Assembly: GCF_009856445.1 (NCBI RefSeq)
Contig: NZ_WMFA01000010.1
Span: forward strand, 32,664-96,663
Direction of reading: 5' to 3'
DNA: 64,000 nt
From: Halobacillus litoralis
Lineage (GTDB): Bacteria; Bacillota; Bacilli; Bacillales; Halobacillaceae
Within the stretch, counting starts at the first letter, position 1; the number at the start of each line of letters is the position of its first letter. Under the pieces are notes generated by a model that was not told where the DNA came from, made no database searches, and saw nothing but the letters and a program-made list of their open reading frames with translations. Shown one piece after another: positions 16,941 through 24,356 of this stretch. Position numbers and translations under genes: made by a program.

Positions 16941-17627
16941 ATGGATAAACAGACCCTCTTATCCGAAGTGAATTTGTTTGAAGAATTAACAAAAGAAGAA
17001 CTAATGGACGTAGATGCCATCAGTGAAATGAAAAAAGTAGCGAAAGGTGAAGTAATCCTCTCGCCTGAACATCCAGCTGAGCATTTATATATTTTGAAAA
17101 AAGGACAGATCCGTTTATACCGAACAAACCAGCAGGGGAAACAGTTCACATTGGACATACTGAAAGACGGAAATCTATTTGGGGAGGCCTCTACGCTGAC
17201 TCTGACAGATTATGAAATGTACGCAGAGGCGATGACTGATACATATGTATGTTTGATGAGCAGGGAAGAGTTCGAACGATTTATGGAAAAGTACCCGAAG
17301 ATCACGCTTCGTCTCGTTCAGTTACTTTCGTCTAAATTGAACGATTTTTACAAAAGAAGTGAGAAGATTGCTTTAGGTGAGGTGCGGGAGCGGATTCTTT
17401 ATCTGCTGCTCATGCTTAGTGAAAAAAGCGGCCGTCGTCACCAGGAGTGGCAAACCGTCGAGATGAAGTTGACCCATCAGGACATCGCGACGATGATCGG
17501 TGCAACTAGGGAGACAACGAGTGCAGAAATCAGTCGTTTGAACAAGGAAGGCTATTTGAAAAAGGATCAAGTATTATCCATCGATGCAGAAAAAGCAAAA
17601 ACCCATCTCGGCTTAGTGGTCACATAA
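16941..17627 (+). CDS. Crp/Fnr family transcription regulator
   Basis: The 228-residue protein has a cyclic-nucleotide-binding-type beta roll (residues about 15-125: ILKKGQIRLYR, GNLFGEA) and a C-terminal winged helix with LTHQDIATMIGATRETTSAEISRL. There is no cysteine cluster, so it is not an oxygen-sensing Fe-S Fnr; a few such proteins sense small ligands or redox. AAAGGGGTGG precedes paired ATGs at 16938 and 16941; the second has the better spacing. The target genes are unknown. Confidence 0.88.
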   Translation: MDKQTLLSEVNLFEELTKEELMDVDAISEMKKVAKGEVILSPEHPAEHLYILKKGQIRLYRTNQQGKQFTLDILKDGNLFGEASTLTLTDYEMYAEAMTDTYVCLMSREEFERFMEKYPKITLRLVQLLSSKLNDFYKRSEKIALGEVRERILYLLLMLSEKSGRRHQEWQTVEMKLTHQDIATMIGATRETTSAEISRLNKEGYLKKDQVLSIDAEKAKTHLGLVVT

Positions 17628-17645
17628 GCCGGGACGGGTTTTATT
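17598..17645. terminator. Bidirectional terminator over two stop codons
   Basis: AAAACCCATCTCGGCTTA pairs, with a mismatch, with TAAGCCGGGACGGGTTTT (17625-17642). It covers the end of the Crp/Fnr gene and the stop of the convergent phosphotransferase gene. Confidence 0.8.
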
Positions 17646-18222
17646 TTAATATTCGTTTGGCTTCCATGAACCTTTGAATACCTGTAAACAATTCTACAGC
17701 AAAGAACAATAGTGTTGACCAGAAGAGGAATGGAGGGAATAAGAGCATCACACTGAACAGAACGAAGCCTTCTGTCCTCTCCGCAAGTCCCGCTTGATAG
17801 TAGAAGGATTTGATTCCTGCTTTTTCTGAAACGGCTCCTACAACTAAGAAGATCGTCATCGACACGATGATGGATACACTGAGAAGGAGAAGTGGCCATA
17901 AGACTTCTGGGTGAATATAAGCAATGGCTAAGATCATCCCAATTTCAACGATTCGATCGAATGTAATATCCATGACGGTTCCGAAAGGGGAGGTTTTGGT
18001 ATTCCTGGCCATTGTCCCATCCACGGCGTCTAAAAATCCGGAAAGCCACAAAAATACGACCGCTAATATCGGAAAACCGAGCACATAGAGCACACTTGTA
18101 CCAAGCCCGAAAAACAAAGCGAGCACGGTAATCTCATTGGCGGAGCGCCCTTTTTGTAGAAAGTAAGAAGCGGTTCGTTCAATGGATGGTTGAACGAATT
18201 TCCTTGCGTGGGTATCGAGCAT
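17641..18222 (-). CDS. CDP-alcohol phosphatidyltransferase family membrane enzyme
   Basis: The 193-residue protein has six hydrophobic helices and the catalytic motif DAVDGTMAR, then GTVMDITFD. These supply the Asp residues that bind metal and CDP. The gap between AR and G is seven residues instead of the usual eight. The family moves a phosphoalcohol from a CDP-alcohol and makes phospholipids such as phosphatidylglycerol phosphate; the substrate here is not clear. The ATG at 18222 is preceded by AAGCAGGTG; a TTG seven codons earlier overlaps that site. Confidence 0.82.
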   Translation of the reverse strand: MLDTHARKFVQPSIERTASYFLQKGRSANEITVLALFFGLGTSVLYVLGFPILAVVFLWLSGFLDAVDGTMARNTKTSPFGTVMDITFDRIVEIGMILAIAYIHPEVLWPLLLLSVSIIVSMTIFLVVGAVSEKAGIKSFYYQAGLAERTEGFVLFSVMLLFPPFLFWSTLLFFAVELFTGIQRFMEAKRILK

Positions 18223-18370
18223 AAAAAACACCTGCTTTAGCAAATAATATCAACGTCTTGTTACCACTTTACCCTAATTGGTCTTCCTTTAGACGATAGC
18301 ATATGTTCCCTGGTAATAGAATCACCTTGCTTCTTTTGTAAGGCAGATTACAACGGTGAGCACATGAGGT

Positions 18371-18399
18371 TTGCCGAAAATGGTCAGGGTGTATAGTAT
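18371..18399 (+). promoter_or_regulatory. Promoter of the OsmC-family gene
   Basis: TTGCCG (18371-18376), a 17-base spacer and TAGTAT (18394-18399) lie 32 bases before the OsmC start codon. Confidence 0.6.
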
Positions 18400-18430
18400 C
18401 CCTGTAACCAACAACAAGGAGGAATTGTAC

Positions 18431-18868
18431 ATGTCCGAACATAAAGTAGCGATCACGAGTAAGTCTCAAGGGATGAAATCGGAAATCGAGGCAGGAAAAC
18501 ATTCATTGACGATTGATGAACCGAAGCAAATGGGCGGAACAGATGAAGGTGCTGACCCACTTGCAACGCTGTTAGGTTCGCTCGCAGGCTGTGAAACGGT
18601 CGTTGCGAACATGGTGGCGAAGGAAATGAAGTTCGACCTTCAAAGTATTTCGTTTGATATCAACGGGACTCTCGATATGCGAGGGTTGATGGGGACGGCG
18701 GATGTAAAGCCTTACTTTGACACGGTGAACATTAAAGCGGAAGTAGAAACGTCAGAATCTCAAGAGCGTATCGAAGAACTTCAGGAAATCGTTGACCAAC
18801 GCTGCCCAGTTTTCACTACACTGAAAGCAGCAGGGGTTACCCTGAATGTAGATTGGCAAAAAGCTTAA
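18431..18868 (+). CDS. OsmC family protein (thiol peroxidase type)
   Basis: The 145-residue protein has the two catalytic cysteines of the family in LAGCETVVA and DQRCPVFTTL, and the TDEGADPLATLLGSL helix. OsmC/Ohr proteins reduce organic hydroperoxides through this cysteine pair; this branch (YhfA-like) is less studied. CAAGGAGG gives a strong binding site 6 bases before the ATG. It is a single gene between a promoter and a terminator. Confidence 0.9.
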   Translation: MSEHKVAITSKSQGMKSEIEAGKHSLTIDEPKQMGGTDEGADPLATLLGSLAGCETVVANMVAKEMKFDLQSISFDINGTLDMRGLMGTADVKPYFDTVNIKAEVETSESQERIEELQEIVDQRCPVFTTLKAAGVTLNVDWQKA

Positions 18869-18879
18869 CAAATGGGAAG

Positions 18880-18905
18880 AGGCTCCTCTAGGGGGCCTTT
18901 TTTTA
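18880..18905 (+). terminator. Factor-independent terminator
   Basis: AGGCTCC and GGGGGCCT pair around TCTA and are followed by seven Ts. Confidence 0.75.
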
Positions 18906-19006
18906 TACTGAAAATTTCCATGGAAACGATGGAAAGAATTAATAATGAATCTCTTAATCCGCCTATGTTACCTTATTAGGGAACCTGATAAGGAGGTAGA
19001 TTTTAA

Positions 19007-19588
19007 ATGTTCAAAAAATTGATGCTGACAGGAATTGCTACTGTTAGTTTGCTCGCTTTTTCCTTCCCTGTCGAAAGTTTTGCCCACGCCAACACTCATA
19101 CCGTCCAAAAGGGCGATTCTATTTATAAAATTGCTATGAAACATGGTGTTTCTGCCCAACAATTGCAGGCCATGAACAATAAATCGAACGCAGAAATTTA
19201 TCCTGGGGAGCAGTTGCAGCTTCCCGTTGCTCTTAGTGAATCTGAAAAAGATTTACTCGCTCGTCTAGTTGAAGCAGAGGCGAAGGGTGAAAGTTATTCA
19301 GGTAAGGTTGCCGTAGCCACAGTTGTTTTAAACCGTGTGGAAAGTGATCTTTTCCCAGATTCCGTGAATGGCGTCATCTATGACGGCATTCAGTTCTCTC
19401 CTGTTTTGAATGGTACGATTAACCAGCCGGCAAGCGCTGAGTCAAAACGTGCGGTCAATGAAGCCATTGCTTATCAAGGCTATGACCGTGAGTCTCTATT
19501 TTTCTATAATCCTGATAAAGCGCAAAGTGACTATTTGAGCAGTAAAGAAGTGACAACAGTCATCGGCGACCACGTTTTCTTGAGATAA
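19007..19588 (+). CDS. Secreted LysM plus SleB/CwlJ-type cell wall hydrolase
   Basis: The 193-residue protein has a signal peptide (residues 1-27, cut near SFAHA), a LysM domain (about 31-74: HTVQKGDSIYKIA, YPGEQLQLP) and a Hydrolase_2 domain (about 85-190: LARLVEAEAKGE, VLNRVES, FSPV, ALFFYNP-like segment). The glutamate in EAEAKGE is the catalytic residue in SleB relatives. It should cut peptidoglycan, as in spore cortex lysis or vegetative wall turnover. AAGGAGGT precedes the ATG. It is a single gene. Confidence 0.9.
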   Translation: MFKKLMLTGIATVSLLAFSFPVESFAHANTHTVQKGDSIYKIAMKHGVSAQQLQAMNNKSNAEIYPGEQLQLPVALSESEKDLLARLVEAEAKGESYSGKVAVATVVLNRVESDLFPDSVNGVIYDGIQFSPVLNGTINQPASAESKRAVNEAIAYQGYDRESLFFYNPDKAQSDYLSSKEVTTVIGDHVFLR

Positions 19589-19597
19589 ACCACTTGA

Positions 19598-19630
19598 ACA
19601 AGCACCTTTGATAGGTGCTTGTATTTTTTT
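19598..19630 (+). terminator. Factor-independent terminator
   Basis: ACAAGCACCT and AGGTGCTTGT form a ten-pair stem followed by a run of Ts. Confidence 0.9.
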
Positions 19631-19642
19631 GGATTTTTACAA

Positions 19643-19704
19643 TGGATCGTATGAATGAAAGAGCGTGGAAATATACATTCATCAACGGATGAACATACGA
19701 TCCA
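19643..19704. repeat. Intergenic inverted repeat
   Basis: A perfect 11-bp pair TGGATCGTATG (19643-19653) and CATACGATCCA (19694-19704) encloses a nested pair ATGAATG (19651-19657) and CATTCAT (19676-19682). It lies in a 260-bp gap between convergent genes, next to neither start codon. No gene was seen in this gap. Confidence 0.65.
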
Positions 19705-19801
19705 GGACGATGTGGTGAATGTGGAAGAAGGTATTTAGAGCGATCGAAAGCGGATGGTGCTCTGTATGTGAGCGTTCATGAACAAGTGGATCATAGAAAT
19801 G

Positions 19802-19833
19802 AAAAGGAGATCCCTGTACAGGGATCTCCTTTT
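19802..19833 (-). terminator. Terminator of the symporter gene
   Basis: A perfect 15-pair stem, AAAAGGAGATCCCTG with CAGGGATCTCCTTTT, has a two-base loop, 14 bases after the symporter stop codon on the minus strand. Confidence 0.85.
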
Positions 19834-19847
19834 TCGGTGCGATAGGG

Positions 19848-21263
19848 TTAACTTGCATCTTCTTCCTCCTGAAACAGCTCGACCTTCCTTTTCTTCGTCC
19901 GCTTTTTGTACACGCGGTTCACATAGTCATCCGTTAATGCAGCGATTTCCTTATGCAGGAACAATAGTGGAATAATGTTTGTAAGTAGGACGAAGGCTAA
20001 AATCAAGTCGAGGAATTGCCACACGAACTGAAGTCCTCCGATCGCTCCTACGAATACGGCTACAATGTAGACAATCCGCATGATTTTAGCTGCGCGTAGG
20101 CTGAACAGGTATTCCGCTTGTTTTTCTCCGTAAAAGACGAGGACACCGATGGTAGTAATTACGAAAAAGAGTAAAAATACAGTGATGAAACTGCCTCCGA
20201 ACGCGTCTCCGAATTCGGATCCGATGGCGACGTTGATCATATTCGATGCATCACTTCCACCGACTTCCTGCCATGCGCCGGTGACGAGAACGGTCAAACC
20301 GGACACCGTACAGATGACAATTGTATCAACGAAAACGCTGAAGATTCCCCATAATGCCTGGCGGGACGGGTGATCTGTTTTTGCGGCCGCGTGGGCGATC
20401 GATGCAGTTCCAAGACCGGCTTCGTTAGAATAAAGACCGCGTGCAATCCCCCAGCGTAAAGCTTGGGCAACAGCCGCACCGGCAAAACCGCCAGTAGCTG
20501 AAATGGGTGTGAAAGCGTGGGTGAAAATCAATCCAAATACGTTGGGGATTTGATCGATGTTGGCAAAGATTACGTACAAACAGACAGCGAGGTAAATGAG
20601 CACCATGCCCGGCACCATCTTATCGGTGACCTTGGCGATCCGTTTAATACCTCCGAAAACTACGATGGCAATGGCTGCACACATGACGATCCCCGTAATC
20701 TCAACCGGCCATCCAAAGGCCCCCTCTGTCTGCGTAGCGATAGAGTTTGATTGCACCATCGTGCTTGGGATTAATTCAATCATTAGGAAGAATGCGAAGG
20801 CGGTCGAGACCCACTTCCAACCCAGGGCCTTTTTTATGTAGTATTGTGGTCCGCCGACCCAAATGTTTTTGTCGTTCTTTTCCCTGTACTTCATCCCTAA
20901 TAAAATTTCACTATACTTTGTAGCCATTCCGATTAAAGCGACAAGCCACATCCAAAACAGAGCACCTGGTCCACCTAGAGAAATCGCGACAGGCACACCG
21001 ACGATATTCGTTGCACCCGCTGTAGAGGCTAATGCTGAAGTGAAAGCCTGGAATGGAGTGATGGTTCCTTTCTTTTCTGTTTTCTTGAAGATTTGTCCGA
21101 TGGTTTGGTGGAGGACGTGACCGAAAAAGCGGAATTGGAAAAACTTAATTCGGATGGTAAGGAAGATCCCGCCCAGAATTAAAATGATCGCTAATGGATA
21201 CGTCCATAAAAAGTCGGAAATCGTGGTGATCCCCTCTTTGATACTATTCCATAAATCTCCCAA
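19848..21263 (-). CDS. Sodium:alanine/glycine symporter (AGCS family)
   Basis: The 471-residue protein has about eleven membrane helices. Family signatures include FQAFTSALASTAGATNIVG, GPGALFWMW, KYSEILLGMKYR and GLYSNEAGLGTASIAHAAA. It should import alanine or glycine with sodium, like AlsT. The TTG at 21263 is chosen because AAAGGGGA lies 8 bases before it; the longer frame to 21371 has no binding site and is hydrophilic. It is a single gene, divergent from a flavin reductase gene. Confidence 0.92.
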   Translation of the reverse strand: MGDLWNSIKEGITTISDFLWTYPLAIILILGGIFLTIRIKFFQFRFFGHVLHQTIGQIFKKTEKKGTITPFQAFTSALASTAGATNIVGVPVAISLGGPGALFWMWLVALIGMATKYSEILLGMKYREKNDKNIWVGGPQYYIKKALGWKWVSTAFAFFLMIELIPSTMVQSNSIATQTEGAFGWPVEITGIVMCAAIAIVVFGGIKRIAKVTDKMVPGMVLIYLAVCLYVIFANIDQIPNVFGLIFTHAFTPISATGGFAGAAVAQALRWGIARGLYSNEAGLGTASIAHAAAKTDHPSRQALWGIFSVFVDTIVICTVSGLTVLVTGAWQEVGGSDASNMINVAIGSEFGDAFGGSFITVFLLFFVITTIGVLVFYGEKQAEYLFSLRAAKIMRIVYIVAVFVGAIGGLQFVWQFLDLILAFVLLTNIIPLLFLHKEIAALTDDYVNRVYKKRTKKRKVELFQEEEDAS

Positions 21264-21398
21264 TGAAAGATCCCCTTTCGACAAACTGTAAGATACCCAT
21301 ATATTCCCTTTACATAAAATGTTAAACGCATATAATGAGCAGGGAAGATGAGCCTTGAGAGAAAAAGCCATACACTAGAGGAATAGAGGAGGGATCAA

Positions 21399-21995
21399 TT
21401 GAATATTAGTAAAGAAAATTTTCAAAACCATTCCATGAGCAAGTTAATCAAAGGAGCGGTGGTGCCGCGCCCGATCGCGTGGGTCTCCACTATAAGTGGA
21501 GATGGCATCCGCAATCTGGCACCTTTCAGTTTTTTTACGGTCGCATCCATGAATCCAATTACTCTTTGTTTTTCGATAGGGAGAGCGGATAGAGATAAAG
21601 ACACACTGAAAAATATAAAGGAAACAAAGCAGTTTATTATCAATGTCGTTTCTGAATCGTTGGCTAACCAGATGCATGAAAGCAGTAAAAGGTTTGATGC
21701 TGATATTGATGAGTTTGAGAGGGCAGGTACAGATTTCGAAGACGGTGATTTTATACCTGTGCCAAGGGTGAAACAATCGCCTGTTCACATGGAATGTGAG
21801 CTCGATCGAGTCATAGAAATTGGTGAAGGGAATCTGGTTTTAGGAAGGTTGGTCGGTTACCATATCCAGGACGACGTTTATGAAGAAACAGACAAAGTGA
21901 ATCCCTACGAACTGAAGCCTGTTGGACGAATGGCGGGAGACTACAGCTACATACGGGACTTCTTTCCACTCCCCAACGACGACCTTCCCAAATAA
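21399..21995 (+). CDS. Flavin reductase-like FMN-binding protein
   Basis: The 198-residue protein has the FMN-binding split-barrel fold: KLIKGAVVPRPIAWVST, NLAPFSFFTVASMNP and KDTLKNIKETKQFIINVVSE. Members reduce flavins with NAD(P)H or act as flavoredoxins. It starts at TTG behind GAGGAGGGA. The neighbour on the other strand is the alanine symporter. The partner enzyme is not evident. Confidence 0.88.
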   Translation: MNISKENFQNHSMSKLIKGAVVPRPIAWVSTISGDGIRNLAPFSFFTVASMNPITLCFSIGRADRDKDTLKNIKETKQFIINVVSESLANQMHESSKRFDADIDEFERAGTDFEDGDFIPVPRVKQSPVHMECELDRVIEIGEGNLVLGRLVGYHIQDDVYEETDKVNPYELKPVGRMAGDYSYIRDFFPLPNDDLPK

Positions 21996-22000
21996 AAAAT

Positions 22001-22034
22001 CCGCAGAGCCATTTTATGGCCCTGCGGCTTTTTT
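22001..22034 (+). terminator. Factor-independent terminator
   Basis: CCGCAGAGCCAT pairs with ATGGCCCTGCGG with one mismatch, followed by CTTTTTT. Confidence 0.85.
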
Positions 22035-22073
22035 ACATTTACTGGCGTACCAGGTCATACAGATTATGGTAAT

Positions 22074-22880
22074 TCACTCCACCCTGGGTTTGGTTGGGTC
22101 ACAGGCGGGATATTCGCCATTTGTGGTTTCTGCAAGTTTGTAAAGGTAGTAGCATTCTTCTCTTGCCATATGATCAGCCATGAGAGGGGAGAATGTGCCG
22201 AGTATGACCTCATTCATCTCCATCTCCTCTAATTCTGTTAAAAATGTACGGAAGATTTTCATTTCCAGTTCCACTTCATTGTTAAACCGTTTCAGAGCAG
22301 GGAAGGAGTGCTGGTTGGTTCTTAGATATCCTTTCATCTCCACGGCCTTTATGTAGAACTGATCGAAATGTTGCCGGAACGTATCACTTTTATCTTTAAG
22401 CCTTTTTTCCACAGCATCCATTTCATCATGGATGGCACCTGCATGACCTGAAGCATCCATTAACCACAGCATATGGTGGTGCAGCTCATGAAATAATGGA
22501 GGGACATCCCCTTTTCCTAAGAAACCGAGAACAAGCAAATATTCTTCTACTTCATTGACCATATGATTAAGGAAAGTTGGGCTCAAATGAATCTTTACTT
22601 TTCCAAAAAGGGATCGCTCGATCAGGTTGAGTTTAAACTTGTGAAACTTCCGTGCTTTTTCTCCTGCTTGCTTTGAAAAACTCACCATGTCCTCGACATT
22701 ACCTTCGCGCACGTTCTTTAAAAGGTCATCCCATTGTGTAGCATAATTCCGCGCTTGATTTAATGTTTCCTCTTCTGAGGCGTACAAAGAATCCCGAATA
22801 AAACGGGCATGATCTCCAAGAATCTGCAACCAGAACAGATGCTCAAAATTCGCTTGTTCAGCATAGTCCTTCACGTTCAT
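22074..22880 (-). CDS. DUF2935 protein, ferritin-like helical bundle
   Basis: The 268-residue, mostly helical protein has two similar halves. EHLFWLQILGDHARF and HMAREECYYLYKL carry Glu and His residues spaced as in metal-binding four-helix bundles, and LHHHMLWLMDASGHAGAIH is a further His-rich helix. It matches the DUF2935 family of bacilli, whose function is unknown; di-metal binding is inferred. A GTG one codon before the ATG overlaps the binding site AGAGGGTG, so the ATG was chosen. It is a single gene. Confidence 0.83.
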   Translation of the reverse strand: MNVKDYAEQANFEHLFWLQILGDHARFIRDSLYASEEETLNQARNYATQWDDLLKNVREGNVEDMVSFSKQAGEKARKFHKFKLNLIERSLFGKVKIHLSPTFLNHMVNEVEEYLLVLGFLGKGDVPPLFHELHHHMLWLMDASGHAGAIHDEMDAVEKRLKDKSDTFRQHFDQFYIKAVEMKGYLRTNQHSFPALKRFNNEVELEMKIFRTFLTELEEMEMNEVILGTFSPLMADHMAREECYYLYKLAETTNGEYPACDPTKPRVE

Positions 22881-22997
22881 CACCCTCTTTTTTCTTAGGT
22901 CATCCCTTTCATCCTATTCATACTTTGTTTTCTTCATGAAAAGAGTCAGGATCCTATAAGCAGAATTTAAGAGTTTGGTAAAAAATAAAAAAAAGGC

Positions 22998-23051
22998 TTC
23001 TCAAATGGAAGATCCTCCTATATACTACTGTACTAGGAGTAATAATACAGT
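22998..23051 (+). promoter_or_regulatory. Promoter and GntR/YtrA-type operator
   Basis: TTCTCA (22998-23003), 17 bases, then TATACT (23021-23026) form a promoter. ACTGTA (23027-23032) and TACAGT (23046-23051), with 13 bases between, form a perfect dyad over the transcription start. The length and position fit autorepression by the YtrA-like GntR protein encoded just downstream. Confidence 0.75.
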
Positions 23052-23086
23052 TAATACAGATAGAACACACCGATGGAGGTGGCTGG

Positions 23087-23464
23087 ATGTTTGAGTTGGA
23101 CGTCAGGAGCCGAAAGCCGATTTACGAGCAGCTCGTAGAAAAGCTGAAGCAACTGATTATCAATGACGTTCTGAAGGAAGACGAAAAACTACCTTCTGTG
23201 AGGGAGCTTGCCCAACAGTTGACGATTAACCCGAACACGATTCAGAAAGCCTATCGTGAGTTGGAGACGCAAGGGTATATCTACTCGTTGAAAGGGAAGG
23301 GAAGCTTCGTGCATCCTTCTGGAAAAGTCGATAACGAAGAGGAGTTGAAAAAAGTGAGAGAAGAGTTGAAGAAGCTGTTTGCGGAAGCGATTTATTTAGG
23401 GATGACTTCAGAAGAGATCGCAGCTCTTCTCCGCGAAGTTGAAGGAGGTCAGCAGGATGATTGA
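23087..23464 (+). CDS. GntR family repressor, YtrA subfamily
   Basis: The 125-residue protein has an N-terminal winged helix (PIYEQLVEKLKQLI, LPSVRELAQQLTINPNTIQKAYRELE) and only a short C-terminal helix pair, which is the YtrA layout. Such proteins repress ABC transporter operons and respond to cell-envelope stress. GGAGGTGG precedes the ATG. The ATPase gene begins inside its last codons (8-base overlap), so they are translated together. Confidence 0.9.
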   Translation: MFELDVRSRKPIYEQLVEKLKQLIINDVLKEDEKLPSVRELAQQLTINPNTIQKAYRELETQGYIYSLKGKGSFVHPSGKVDNEEELKKVREELKKLFAEAIYLGMTSEEIAALLREVEGGQQDD

Positions 23465-24356
23465 AGTGAATACGGTCAGTAAATCTTTCGATCGAACCAA
23501 GATTCTCAGAGACGTTTCTTTTCGAGTGAACAAAGGTTCCATCTACGGTCTTCTTGGTTCCAATGGTGCAGGGAAAACAACGTTAATGAGGATTCTTACA
23601 GGTATTCTCAAACAGAATAATGGGCAGGTTCATATTTTGGATAATGACGTCTTTGAGAATGAATCCGTCAAACAAAGGATGGTCTTCATCCCGGATAGTC
23701 TGTACTTTCTGCCCCAATACACCACTCGTCATATGGCAGATTATTACCGGTCCATGTATGACAGTTGGAACGAAGAACGGTATGAAAAATTAAAGAAAGT
23801 CTTTCAACTGGATGAAACAAAGAAAATCAGTCAGTTTTCCAAAGGGATGCAGCGGCAAGTCGCGTTTTGGCTGGCGATGGCATCGATGCCTGATGTACTG
23901 ATCCTCGATGAACCATTCGACGGTCTCGATGCTGTCATGAGGCAGAAAGTCCGCAGCTTGATCATTCAGGATGTGGCGGAACGGGAGATGACGGTTTTAA
24001 TATCCTCCCACAACTTGAGGGAAGTCGAAGACATTTGCGATCATGTCGGAATCCTACATAAAGGGGAAATTCTCCTTGAACGTGATTTGGATGATCTGAA
24101 AGCCGATGTCCATAAGATCCAGGTCGCTTTCCGTGATGATTCTTTTCAGCCGGAAACCATGGATCTCGATATTCTTCACAAAGAAAAACGTGGCAGTGTC
24201 TGGCTGCTGATTGTCCGGGGAAATGAAACGGACATTTCAGCTGACCTCCAAAAGTACCGGCCTCTTGTTTATGACAGGCTCCCACTTACTCTGGAAGAAA
24301 TCTTCATTTATGAAATGGGAGGTGTAGGGTATGCGTTCGAAAACATCCTCGTTTAA
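23457..24356 (+). CDS. ABC transporter ATP-binding protein
   Basis: The 299-residue protein has Walker A GSNGAGKTT, signature FSKGMQRQ (in place of LSGGQ), Walker B VLILDEPFDGLD and the switch His in SSHNL. The C-terminal ~85 residues follow the YtrB/EcsA style. The ATG at 23457 follows AAGGAGG, which lies inside the regulator gene. It should power the permease encoded next, whose start overlaps its end by 26 bases. Confidence 0.92.
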   Translation: MIEVNTVSKSFDRTKILRDVSFRVNKGSIYGLLGSNGAGKTTLMRILTGILKQNNGQVHILDNDVFENESVKQRMVFIPDSLYFLPQYTTRHMADYYRSMYDSWNEERYEKLKKVFQLDETKKISQFSKGMQRQVAFWLAMASMPDVLILDEPFDGLDAVMRQKVRSLIIQDVAEREMTVLISSHNLREVEDICDHVGILHKGEILLERDLDDLKADVHKIQVAFRDDSFQPETMDLDILHKEKRGSVWLLIVRGNETDISADLQKYRPLVYDRLPLTLEEIFIYEMGGVGYAFENILV

